64,000 nt of DNA from Castor canadensis (Eukaryota > Chordata > Mammalia > Rodentia > Castoridae). The notes under the pieces are model-generated. The model was not told where the DNA came from. It did no database searches and was given only the letters and a program-made list of their open reading frames with translations. Shown here piece after piece: positions 46,130-57,362 of this stretch. The position numbers and the translations under genes were made by a program. Numbering within the stretch: position 1 is the stretch's first letter; every line of letters starts with the position of its first letter. The stretch spans positions 4,501,001-4,565,000 of the forward strand of contig NC_133400.1 of assembly GCF_047511655.1 (NCBI RefSeq), read 5' to 3'.

Positions 46130-48016
46130 GAGTTATTGGAGGAATTTATCCAAACACATAAAGGCCATGTATGAAAAATTCGTAGCTAAAATCATAAACA
46201 ATGGGAAAAACTAAGAACTTTGCTTAAGATCTAGTCCAAGGCAAGGATGCCCACTGTTGCCACTCTGTTTAACATGAACAGGAAAGTGAAGTGAAAACCA
46301 TCCAAATTGGAAAGGAAGAAGTAAAATTATTTTCATTTGCAGATAACAAGTTAAATTTGTACAAATCTCTAATGAGTCAACAAAACCTCTCAGCACTAAT
46401 AAACAAATTCAGTAAAGTTGCATGCAAGATACAAAGTTGACATATAAGAAAGTTCAAACAATGAACTATCCAAAAAAGAAATTAAGAAAACAATCTATTC
46501 ATACTTGCAACAAAAGAATAAAATACTTAAGAATAAACTTGACCAAAGAGTTGTAAAACTTGTACACTGAAAATACTAAAATGTTGATGAGGGAAATTTA
46601 AAAAGACAGAGAAATGGAAAGAAATCTTGTGTACATGGGTTGGGAAATTTAATATTATTAAAATGCTCGTATTACCCAAAATGATTTAGAGATTCAATGT
46701 AATTCCTATCAAAACCCAAATGGAATTCTTTATAGAAATAGAAAAAGATCTAAAATTCATATGGAAACACAAAAGACCATGACTAGCCAAAGCTATTTCG
46801 AATAAGAACAACAAAGCTAGAAGAATCATATATCCTAATTTCAGAATATTACAAAGCTACAGTAATTAAAACAATATGGTACTAACATTCAGACACAGAC
46901 CAATGGAACAGAACAGACAGTCCAGAAATAAAGAAAGAAACATCTCTTTTCCCACTGGGGCTGAGGAAACTGGTACCCATGAAGAATGAAAATGGACTTT
47001 CATCTTACACCACATGTAAAAATAAACCCAAAATGAATTGAAAAATGACAAATCTGAAAAACAAAACTACTAGAAGAAAGCACTGGGAAAAAATTCCTTG
47101 ATATTGGTCTTGAGAATAATTCTTTGGATATGACACCAGAAGCACAGACAAGAAAAGCAAAAAGGAACAGGTAGGACTATGTCAAACTAAAAAGCGCTGC
47201 AGTGAAGGAACCAATTGAAAGAGCCAAACTGAAAACTGATCTGGAGAAAATGGTAGCAAGCCATGCATCTGATAAGGGGTTTCCATGGAAAATACATAAG
47301 TGACTCATGTGACTCAGTAGCAAAAAGGACAGTCTGATTAGAAAATGGACAAAGGACTGAAAGGGACATTTCTCAAAAGAAAATACAAACGGCCACGGTC
47401 TGTGAAAACACATGTAGGGTCCACTAGTCATCAGGGAAAGGCAACTCCAAACCATCATGGGATGTTACTTCACACCTGCTAGAATGGCCAGGACTTAAAA
47501 AAAAAAAAAGCTGATGGTTTGAAAGGGATTTGGAGAAAAGGAAGCTCTTGTACAGTGTTGGGAGGAATGTCTTAGTACAAGTGTCATGAAAACCACATGA
47601 AACTTCCTCAAAACATTACACATGATGAAAATAATCCTTATGACCTGACAATCTCATTTCTGGATACTTATCCAAAGGAAATCAAAGCAGTATGCCAAAG
47701 AGAAATTAAAACTTAAAATTCTACACAATGGAATATTCTTTGGTCTTAAAGACAGAAGGCAGTCCTGCCACTCTCAGTGACCTAGGCGAACTGGAGAGGT
47801 CATTACACTAAGTTAAATCAGCCAGAACAAAAAGACAAACCCTGAAAACACCAGGCATCAAAAAGGTCAACCTCAGAGGGGCAGAGAAGAGATGGAGACT
47901 GGCAGGGAGGAGTGGAGAGGGATGCAGAGACTGTGGGCCCAGGTGTGATGATGGAGGATGAGCCAATACCAGAGACCCTGTGTACGGCACTTGATGGTTA
48001 CAGGCTATAGTTACCA

Positions 48017-48236
48017 TTTTTTGGGGGTGGTATCGGGGTTTGAACTCAGGGCCTCACACTTGCTGGGCAGGTGCTCTACCACTTGAGCCACCCCACCAGC
48101 CCATTTTTTGTGTTGGCTATTCTTGAGATAAGGTCTTGAGAATTATTCACCTGGGCTGGCTTCGAAACTTGATCCTCCTGATCTCAGCTTTCTGAATATC
48201 TAGGATTACAGGAGTGAGCCAACCAGCACCCAGCTA
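48017..48236 (-). repeat. B1-dID SINE inside L1 3' UTR, antisense
   Basis: 'ggtatcggggtttgaactca' to 'ggattacaggagtgagccaa'. L1 3' UTR text resumes on the far side. Confidence 0.85.
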
Positions 48237-48459
48237 TGGTTGCTGATATACTGTGTGCTGACACACAGGGCAGCTATGTGAGGCGATAGTATATTAACTA
48301 GCTCAATTGTGGTATATGTATATCAAGAAATCAAGTCATATACCTTTAATACATAGAATTTTAATATGTCTTTAAATAATTTGTCAGTTACAACCCAATA
48401 AAGCTGGAAAACGTTGTGTGTGGGCACATTTTTGAAACACAGACTCCAGGATAGCATTG

Positions 48460-48620
48460 CAGGTCATGGGGGGTGGCGGGTATGGCTTCTTCCTTTCACT
48501 AAACACCCGTGATCTCCCCAGAAGAGCTATGCCACCGTGTGCTGCCCCCTGCCTCCAATAAAGGTCCCCACGTGCCCATGTCCTTGTACACTTGGCCTTA
48601 ACCCCATGGCTCATTTTGTC
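48460..48620 (+). repeat. LTR-like end with AATAAA, uncertain
   Basis: A 17-base word, tgtgctgccccctgcct (48538-48554), directly precedes AATAAA (48557-48562). The same 17 bases precede the AGTAAA at 5070 in the LTR-like segment at 4.9-5.1 kb. Alternatively a chance match, or part of an unknown repeat. Confidence 0.3.
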
Positions 48621-50091
48621 AGGCTCAGAGGGGGAAAGCCATTATCTCATTGTGTCACTTTTAGTTCCCACGATCACCAAATGTGTGGACATCCTCTCAG
48701 GTGCCTGTGAGCCTCTATTTCCCTCTTTGGTTGAGTTGCCTGTTTTGACCTCTTTTGTCCATTATCTTTTTTCTTTTTTTAAATTGACTTTTAAGAGTCC
48801 TGGGAGCTACTCGACAATTGTGCTGATATGGTAGCTACTGCATTCCTTTTTAGCAGGGTTACCAGACAATTTGAATTACGTGAATGGCTCACATTCTGTT
48901 TCTAGTGAAAAGCGTCGGGGTAGATATGAAGTCCTTATTCCCTGCAGACATGATAACTGTCCTCTCCCGATCCCATCTGTCCCCTTCTTAACTTTATTCA
49001 CCGTGTGAAGCTTTCTTTTTTTCACAGAAGCTTTCATTGTGGTGCAGCAAGTTCGTTGACTTCAATAGTTTGTTTCAAAAAAAAATTTTGAGAATTTCTT
49101 CTGGCCTTGCTCACAAAGACATTGTGGATTCATCTGTCACTTTTAGCTCTAAGTCATTGGACACCACTTATCCGTAAGACAGTTGTAGGAATCTTGTCCT
49201 AGTGGGCAGGTGTGCCGATGGTATTTATTAGACAATCTACCTTTTATCCACCAATGAGTGGTACTGGCTTTAGAGTCTGTTAAATTCTCTCTCTCTCTCT
49301 CGTTCTGTCACGTGCTCACTTGCACATACGGCTCTGAATTCTCTGTTGTAGCACTACTGTATTTGGGTAGCCTTTTCATGGGAGAGCATTTTTATTAAAG
49401 AAGTAATATGCCACTGAGAATATGCATTCCCTGACACACCTTTCACTAATGGCTCACAAAAATTGGTCCTTTGTGTATTTCTTTATTGAAACAAAATCTA
49501 GCAAATACCATTAGCTGTGACATTTTTTGTTTTTTGGGGTTTTTTTTTTTAAGAAAAAAACCTATTCTCAGGCATTTGTATAGAAAGCCTCCCACACAGA
49601 GTAATTTTGTAGCCCTCGTTTCTTCCAGCCTTTGATGTTTGCTGTGCCTTTTCCGTGACAACGTCGGCAAGAACATGAATTTTACTTTTTGCATTTTTCT
49701 CTATATTCTTTACCCAATTTTTACTACAACAGGCTTCAAGCATTTTCCCAATGGCATGTCTTCTACTAAAACTCTCAAGAGACTTTCATATACTTTAAGT
49801 CCTGATTTCAGTAGAATTTTGTAAAGCACTGTCTGGTTTTACATATTATGTAAAAAAACTGTGGAGGGTTTGTCTTCATGTCCTGGTAGCTTTTTGTGTT
49901 TTTACAAGGAAGGTCTTGCTAATCATGACAGCTTTGACCTTCACTGAGTCACATCTCAGCATGCCATCAGGTGGGCTGAGGGAGGCAGTGGTGACGTGTG
50001 AGGCTTTGAACACTAGCTGCCCCTTTTTTGCCCTCCTAGTAGCATCCTGACTAGATTTGGTGTAATCAACCCCTTTGCCCTCAGCACAGTT
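48621..50091. other. Intergenic, nothing recognised
   Basis: AT-rich sequence with a CT run at 49280-49301 and a T-run near 49541. No gene recognised; parts may be eroded LINE. Confidence 0.4.
49280..49301. repeat. CT microsatellite
   Basis: ctctctctctctctct tract. Confidence 0.9.
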
Positions 50092-50660
50092 TTTTTTTTT
50101 TTTTTTTTTTTTTTGCATCTTACCATTACATTTTTATTGGTGTGTATTAATTGTACAAAGTGAGGGTTTTCATTGTGATATTTGCATACCACTTACTTTA
50201 GTCAGATCATCCCTCTATTGCTCTTCCTTATCTCCTCCACATAATCCCACACTTCTAACTTTCTTTTGAGTCTTTTTTATTGTTGTACTGGAGGTACATT
50301 GTGGCATTTACAAAAGTTCTTACAATGTATCAACAAGCTTGTACTTGAATTTACTCCCTCCATCATTGCCCTTTATCCCTTCTCACCGCCATTCCCGGAA
50401 CAGTTTCAGCTGGTCTCATTTTTCCATTTACAAACATGTGTACACAGTATTTGCACCATATTCACCCTCCAACCCCCTTTCCTCACATCCTGCCCTTTCC
50501 CACTGGTACCAACACCCCCAGACAGGACCTGTTCTGCCCTGTTCTCTGAGTTTGTAAAAGAAAAAAAAAAATGGCATTTTTGTTTGTTTAAGATAGCTAT
50601 ACAGGGAGTGTCTGTGTGACGTCTCCATGTATTTATGTATTATACCCTGAATTGGTTCAG
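50092..50660 (-). repeat. L1 3' UTR, antisense, with poly(A) tail
   Basis: Begins with about 25 T (the tail in reverse), then 'tttttattggtgtgtattaa', 'tttcattgtgatatttgcat', 'tacattgtggcatttacaaa' and 'agctatacagggagtgtctg'. This is the reverse complement of rodent-type L1 3' UTR. The intact tail and lower divergence suggest a younger insertion than the other L1s here. Confidence 0.75.
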
Positions 50661-51544
50661 AACATGGAATTTTTGACCCATGACACCAGTTCACCTTAAT
50701 CCACACAGGGGTGAGCTCCTGACCCAGGCTCAGCTCACTTGTAATGCTGTGTCTGTATGTTCAGGCACAAACTCCCCTGAAATTAGGTGTGCAGGGGTGG
50801 CTGACTCTGTAAGAGTCAGGAATGAGGGGCCAGTGCTCTCACCCATTGTGACATTTGTGCATTTCATTAAGCAGTGTGGGAGGTGGGCATCGGGCTGACT
50901 GGTTCCGGCCCAGGCTCATCAGCCCACTTGGAGTCCTTCCTTAAGCCAATCAGCTTCCAGAGTGGCCATGGCAGGGTCTTCCCAGCAGGCCGTCTTGAGC
51001 TTGTTGCCTGGGATGATGCAACACCTCTGCCTGGGCCTTGACTGGAGACCTTTGTAAACAGGAAGGCTGCTGAGGCCTGGATCAAGGGTCATGGAGGGGC
51101 ACCTTACACCACAAACAGCAGGATACAGAGATCCTCAAGTGGTCATGAAAAACAAAAGGGGGCATGCATTTTTGGATCACATGATGGAAGATAGGCCAGG
51201 CTGAAGGAGGAACCCAAACTATACCCTCAGGCTCCCTGCCAGCTTGCTTTCCTCTTGTCTGGCTGTGTTTTTAGGCAGACTTGATTCTGATGGTTCAGGC
51301 TGACCTCCTCAGGCTTAGCAACCTCAGTGGAAAGGGACTGTCTCTTTAATAACATTCCAAAAGAAATCCAGGATTGAGTCTCATTGGCCTGGCCTGGGTC
51401 ACGAATCCATCCTTGAGCTAATAGGGGAAACATGGCAGCGATTGTGATGTGACATGTCCTAAGATGCTTGTCATTGAAACAGAAATTCAACGCTCGTGTG
51501 CATTTCCATGGCAAAACTCTTTAGACAAAAGTCTGGAAATTTTT

Positions 51545-51840
51545 TTCTTTTAAACTAAACAATTTCATATTTACCCAAGAGAAATGAAAACATGAATGTA
51601 TACAAAGACAAATACACAAATATTCTCCATAGCTCTGCTTGTAATACTTTCAAACTGAAACGCAAACCAGTTTGCGTTAAGTGATAAATTCAGACAACAG
51701 AATACTACTCAGCCACAAAAAAATAAGTGTGACATGATGGATCTTGAAAGCACTGTGCCAAAAGGGAGTCAGACTCCAAAACTATAGCGTGTGACTTCAG
51801 TTATAGGGAGGGCGTCCTTTACAGAGCTGACTTTGGGAGA
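51545..51840 (+). repeat. Old L1 3' end fragment
   Basis: 'atttacccaagagaaatgaa' through 'agaatactactcagccacaa' in sense. Confidence 0.7.
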
Positions 51841-53848
51841 CAGTGGTCAGGACATGCACCTCTGGGGCACTGGATCTCTGCAGTGTGGTAAGGCAGAAAC
51901 TGGAGCCCAGGATGGGAGGCAGCTGCTGCCAGACAAAGGCCCAGAAACTCCCTGGCTTCTCCCTCCCACCCTATAGTCACTGCCTGTGCCTCCTCTGACC
52001 GGCCAGCCTGCTTGGCAACCTGGGAAATGTAGTCCCTGCCAGCTGGAGGCAACCCTGGGTCTGCCATGGTGCTGATCGAGGGTTACTGAATTTAACAACC
52101 AAAAATGCAGGTGTGCTGACATCTGAACTTCAGATAAATGATGCATTTTTTTTGTATAAATATATCTCATGCAATATTGGGACATATGTAGCCTAAGACA
52201 TTATTTGTTATCTGAGTTTTATCTGGAAACCCTGTCTAAGCTCTTGCTCTCCCCACTCCTCAGTCTCCCCCCACTTCCAGCAGGAGACTTCTCCACTGGC
52301 CACCGGATAACTTGGATCTCTCTGCATGGTCAGACATTGGCATCCTGGCTTGCACCTTTACTGTGGACAGATTTCTCTTGGCTACGAGGGACCGAGATCC
52401 AGAGGAAGCTCAGGCAAAGAAAAGTTCAGTAGCTGATGCCAAAGCTTGTCAAGGCCAGCGTTGGGGACTGGAACCAGCAATTCTTCCTCTTTTCCTTGTC
52501 TTCGTCTCTCCCCACCTGCCTCCACACCCTCACACCTTTGTCCGTGAGCCAGACTAGCTTCTAGGCCAGGTTTTCCCAAGTAGAAGGGAGGGGAATCTTC
52601 ATTTACTCAGATTGGAGAGCAATCCGTGGAACGCGCATGGTAGGTCACATGGCCCTCCCAGAAGGCTACAATTGGTGGCCTTCCAGGGGCTCATCTTCCT
52701 ACCTCATTCATCCTTGAAGTGTGGGCCCTAAGCCAGGACCATCACTCATGGCATCCTCAGCCCACCTCACAGGTGCTGGATTTGAGTCTGCTGATGGACC
52801 CCCATCGCTCTTTCTTAACGCAGTCACAGGTGGGAGAACCACTATCCATGCAGAAGGGAAGCAGCTCTTCCTAGAAAGAGAGAGGGGTTTGGGGTAAAAG
52901 GCAGCCATGTCTTACCCATCAGTCAATCAGTTGGCACCAGTGCTTACCGCATTTGAAAACATCACATCTCAGAGTTTGGAAAACTCAGGTGTGGTGACTT
53001 CACCAGGGCAGGTGCACTGGGTGGGGTCCCCTGACCAGGCTTCCCCAGGTGTGCTCTCAGTCAGGGGTGTTTCAGTCCTCAGCACTGTCCCCCAGCCTTT
53101 CACAAGTGATCAAGCAAGGCGATGAAGTGTTAGAAAGAAGGATGGACGAGTCACCCGTCCCTTTGTGAGACACAACAGGAGCCTTTTACATTTTGCAAAA
53201 CAACACAATCGTATAAATACATGTGACCCCATTACGGCTCATGGCGAGCTTTTCTTTCTCACTGAAGACATTAAGGTAGACATTTCAAACGGTGTCTTTG
53301 TGCGTCTCCAACGTGAACACGATGTTAGACACTAATTGCTCTGGGTTCTAGCCACTTCTCTAAGTGGGCAAGGTTTTTCCATTTGTACAATTTAAAAACA
53401 TACCAGAGCAATTTGTGTTGCTTAATAGCCACGAATTTGTTAGCTTGACTCGAAACCAGCCAAACCTGGGTAGCTATTATGTAAATATGGATAATGTCTC
53501 TACAGTGATGAGAATTACTGCAGGATCACAGAAAGACGCTCCTTGTGATTAGGTCTGTAACAGCAAGACGCTCCGTGTGTGGGGTGCACAAAGAGCCCCG
53601 GGACAGCCTCCTGGCCGCTCAGCTGTTCCTTTTGAGCCAGAATAAGTGCTTCACTTTCCTTAGAGGGAGCGAGACACAGAGGACGAAGGCCCAAAGCCAA
53701 CCGTGAGCAGAGTGGCCTTGGCAGCCAGTGGTCGCCGTCCCCTCCTTCCTCCCTGTCTGCCCTCGAACAGCCTCTTCTGTTTTATGTGGCCACTGCATGC
53801 TGATGTCTTCTCGCCTGTGTTAAACTCAGAGCGATTAGGAATTGTGCC
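51841..53848. other. Intergenic, no gene recognised
   Basis: About 2 kb of single-copy sequence. Overlapping frames on both strands have no recognisable product. Confidence 0.45.
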
Positions 53849-53908
53849 GGGGCTGGGAGTGTTTAGCACGCTGAGGTCCTGGGTTCGAGCCCCAGCATGG
53901 GAGAGAGG
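53849..53908 (+). repeat. ID-like tRNA-derived SINE monomer
   Basis: ggggctgggagtgtttagca then 'gtcctgggttcgagccccag'. Pol III B-box ggttcgagccc is intact, but the A-box region is shortened and there is no long A-tail. Not a tRNA gene: no cloverleaf. Confidence 0.6.
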
Positions 53909-54019
53909 GGAAGGACTGTGCTCGCTCTTACCCTTGACCATGCATGGACTGCATGTGGTGATGTTATGCTGGGCAGACTTTCTAGTGGTCATTTCAGATC
54001 AGCTGACCTAGCACTTGTG

Positions 54020-54095
54020 CTTCATAGCAGGGGAAACTGAGGCCCAAAGAAAGGAACTGAGTCATCAACTCAAAGAAGTAGTAGGTTATAGATGG
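54020..54095 (+). repeat. MIR SINE fragment
   Basis: 'ggggaaactgaggcccaaag' then aactgagtcatcaactcaaa is MIR 3' order. Confidence 0.55.
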
Positions 54096-54187
54096 GGGAC
54101 TCAGGAGCCTCGGTTGCCATCCCTCCCAACATCAGCCTGCTCTTTAGAGTAACTCTTAGCTACAAACCAACACCTAACACTGGCTAT

Positions 54188-54288
54188 TGTCCTCCCTCCT
54201 CCTTCCTCCCTCCTCCCTCCTCCCTCCTGCCCTCTCCTCCCTCCTCCCTCCTCCCCTCTCACTCCCTCCCTCCCTCCTCTTTCCTTTG
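54188..54288. repeat. Polypyrimidine (CTCC)n-type simple repeat
   Basis: About 100 bases with almost only C and T on the + strand, built from cctccctcctcc units. It abuts the tail side of an antisense dID unit. Confidence 0.9.
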
Positions 54289-54342
54289 TTTTTGGTGGTA
54301 CTGGGGGTTGAACTCAGGGTCTTGTCTTTGCTAGGCTGGAAG
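54284..54342 (-). repeat. dID unit fragment, antisense
   Basis: 'ggtactgggggttgaactca' then gggtcttgtctttgctaggc. Confidence 0.7.
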
Positions 54343-57167
54343 TTTCTTGATATGTCTGGGGCTCCCGTGTGCACTCACCTACATAAGAATATAAACTTAG
54401 CACACTGTGTATATGAAGAGTGTAAAGATGCCCTGAGCTCACAGACAGACAGACAGAAGTGTCCACCTGCACGGTGCCCATGGGGATAACAGAAGGCCTC
54501 CCAGGACAGGGGCGACTTGCTCTTGATTTCATGTTTGTATTTTACAGGCCATTTCATATCCTCAGGGCCACTGCTCACACCAGGCACTGTGACAACCAGG
54601 TAACTCCCCCATAGTTCCAAGGCTCCCCCGGGGAGGGCGGGGCACTCCCCTGCTCAAGAACCTCCATTCTAGAAACCCAACAAAGGCGTGCAGGCATGGG
54701 TGGAGGCTGATGGGTGCTGGGGAGCGCCATCCCTTCAGCCTTCACAGGCTGGGTGTTGGGGACCCAGGGTGAGTGAAACCTCACACAGACCTGGCTTCTA
54801 GTCTTTGGTATTTGGATTAACGTTACTTGATGGAATATTCTGGAAGAAGGACTGAAAGGAGTTTGGCAGGACTTGGCTTATCTTGGCTCAGTGCTGGTCC
54901 ACTGAACAGATGTTCTGGAAAGTTCCTTTTCATGTGACCTTGTCACTTGAAATAGAAGTCCTATTTACCAGATCTGGAGGTGAGGTAGAACAAAAGGAGG
55001 TAGCTCTGACACTGGCTGTCAGAATTAAGATGAGGAAATTTTAATAGGTTGAAAGGATAGTTTGAGACCAAGAAGTAGCAGATTAAACAAGGCTGAATGC
55101 TAGGAACTAGTCTTATTAAGGATAGGATGACGCCTAGCTTAAGAGAAGCCTATACGAAAAATCATGGGAAATATAGTTCTTTTCGGACAAGCAATGGGTG
55201 TGGTGGCCATGAAGTTAATGCAAACATTGGTAATATTAAGTAAGGTATTGGGGTCCAGATGCAGGAGGGGATAATCCTATTGGAGAGACAGTTGCTTTCT
55301 TTTTCTTTTTTAAAGATAGTTGCTTTTGACTTGCAAATCACACTGAAACTGAGCCATCGCCAAACTCTGTAAGCATCTTGCTATGGTAAAAATATCAGGC
55401 TTTAAGAGAATTGAGATTAATAGATAATAGGATGGGAGTGACCTTGCCAACAGACGAGCTTTTGCCTCTCAGTTCAGCCACTATGGCTGTGAGATATGGG
55501 TCAAGCCAGTTCCCCTTTCGCTTTGAGATGGAACACGTATGTCACTTGTGAGGATTAAAGGAGCGGTTTATACATCGTGGAAGCTAAGCCTTCCATCACT
55601 CAGAGGCCTCTTTCCTATAATTTCTAAGATTAGGTGTAATTTTACACCCTTCCTTTTCACCTAGATTTTGATAAATGCTGAAAAGATCCCACAGAGTGAA
55701 AGCCAGGCTTTGCTTTCCAATCCCAATTAAATATTACCAAAACCCTATAAATCTTGGTGGATAGGCTGCGGGAATGGGAAGACGGAGTTGTGTGGCCATT
55801 GCTCTAGGGAACGCAGCAATCTTTCTCTGAAAGCCTTCATGCAATTTTTTTCAGTCTGCATAACCTCAGGCACCTATCAATAATTGGCTCATTGATTTTC
55901 TTACCCTGAGCCGTGTGGCTGAGGGCTCTGTGTTTCCAAGCCAGAACTCAACCAAAAGGCCAAGGCCTGTTGAAAGATGGCTACTAGGCTTGTGATTTGG
56001 ATATGTTAATCCAAAGTATGGACGACCTACATGGAATTTGGGTGTCTCTGGCTTTTAAGAACGGCTTTCTGTGCAGGTCTCTTGTCATTTAATTAGACAA
56101 ACACAGTCCTGGCTGTGCGCTGGCCTCTTGGTCTCACGGTCACTAAGAGGCTCAATGGGAAGCCCGTGGGCTGTGAGCTATCGCAGACACACCTGTCACA
56201 GTTCTGTGCGTGCAGGAGCCAGTGGTGTCTTGACAGTTCACTGTGGAATTTACAGAGTGTATCCTTCTCTTGTTTAAAACAGATCCTATTCATATCCTGG
56301 GCAGAGAACCCTTGTTCCAGATGTCAGGCAAGAGTGACCAGCAATGGGTGACCAGTGAAAATTTGTTATGTGGCACTAACTACTTAGAGAAAAAGTGGTC
56401 TCAGTGCTTTAACTCTCTGGAGGACAGACCTGAGCAGGTAGAGCCCACTCCCAGTTGGGTTAGCACCCTTACGCCTGCTGTCCTGCCGAACTTCCTTTTC
56501 AACCTCGGAAGAGTGTGTTCTTGGATGCAGTCGGCCCTTCAAGAATCAAAAACCCACGGAGTCCTGTAGCCAGGACAGAGCAGGGCCTCACTGTCCTGCT
56601 GGCGTGTAAGTGACAGGTAATCCTGGAGTCTGTCATTATTCCACACATGGCCACAGTGAAAACCAGACCCGCAAGAACCTGCGTCAGGTGCACCTGTTTC
56701 CCGGGGATGGGAATGAGGATGGGGATCTGAGATTCAGGTGGTGGCCTCCTGCTAAATGTCACTCCCCTCGCCATCACTTCCCTGTGACCTTGCTCAGAGA
56801 GCAGTGGACCTGTTAAGAGGGGCTGTGGGTCCCGTGTCACCGTCCATCCGTGGGGGAAAGGATGCGCTCACAGGGCTGTGTTAGAATTCCATGGAGTCTG
56901 CTGCAGAAGAAAATTAAGTAGGTTAGGCCACGTCTACGCACTTGGACGTGTTTCACAAACAACACAGAGCCGGAGAAGCAAGTTGTTCAGCGATGGCTTC
57001 TGAATGATAGCACGAGTGCAGGGATAATGTTTTGGGAGTATAAACCCTCCGTGTGAAGAAGAGACACCTACAGGAGGAGAGAAGCCACTGAGGAGGGGGA
57101 GGAGGCTCAAGGGGGAAGCATAGGGTGCTGCTCAGCAGAGGCTGATGTTTGATTCTTAAGGAAAACC
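54343..57167. other. Intergenic, no gene or repeat recognised
   Basis: 2.8 kb, the longest stretch upstream of MLYCD without a repeat that I can name. The part at about 55600-55930 is AT-rich with homeodomain-like words ('atcaataattggctcattga'). No coding exon seen. Confidence 0.45.
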
Positions 57168-57362
57168 AAGCTGGGTGCCAGTGGCTGACACCTGTAATCC
57201 TAGGTACTCAGGAGGCAGAGATAAGGAGGACTGTGGTTTGAAGACAACCCGGGCCATGACACTCTATCTCAAAAAAATCCATCACAAAAAAGGGCTGGTG
57301 GAGTGGCTCAAGGTGAAGGCCCTGAGTTCAAGCTCCAGTACCCCCCACCCCCCAAAAAAAGG
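57168..57362 (+). repeat. B1-dID SINE, near full length
   Basis: 'gctgggtgccagtggctgac' to 'gggctggtggagtggctcaa' to 'gagttcaagctccagtaccc', then a C/A-rich tail. Confidence 0.9.

Larger units (their letters stand above)
45340..48412 (+). repeat. Old L1 LINE, 5'-truncated, broken by two SINEs
   Basis: Sense L1 from the reverse-transcriptase part of ORF2 ('gaccagatggcttcaagggt', translating to a [16 protein letters not shown] block) through the 3' UTR to an 'acaacccaataaagctggaa' end with AATAAA at 48400-48405. The coding part is full of stops and frameshifts. SINEs sit at 45790-46129 and 48017-48236. Confidence 0.85.

Noticed and set aside
45340..47500. Reverse-transcriptase-like reading frames as a host gene
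   Set aside because: They are the eroded ORF2 of an L1 retrotransposon with many stops and SINE interruptions.
53849..53908. Possible tRNA gene
   Set aside because: Has a B-box-like ggttcgagccc, but the acceptor stem and anticodon arm do not fold. It fits an ID-type SINE derived from a tRNA.
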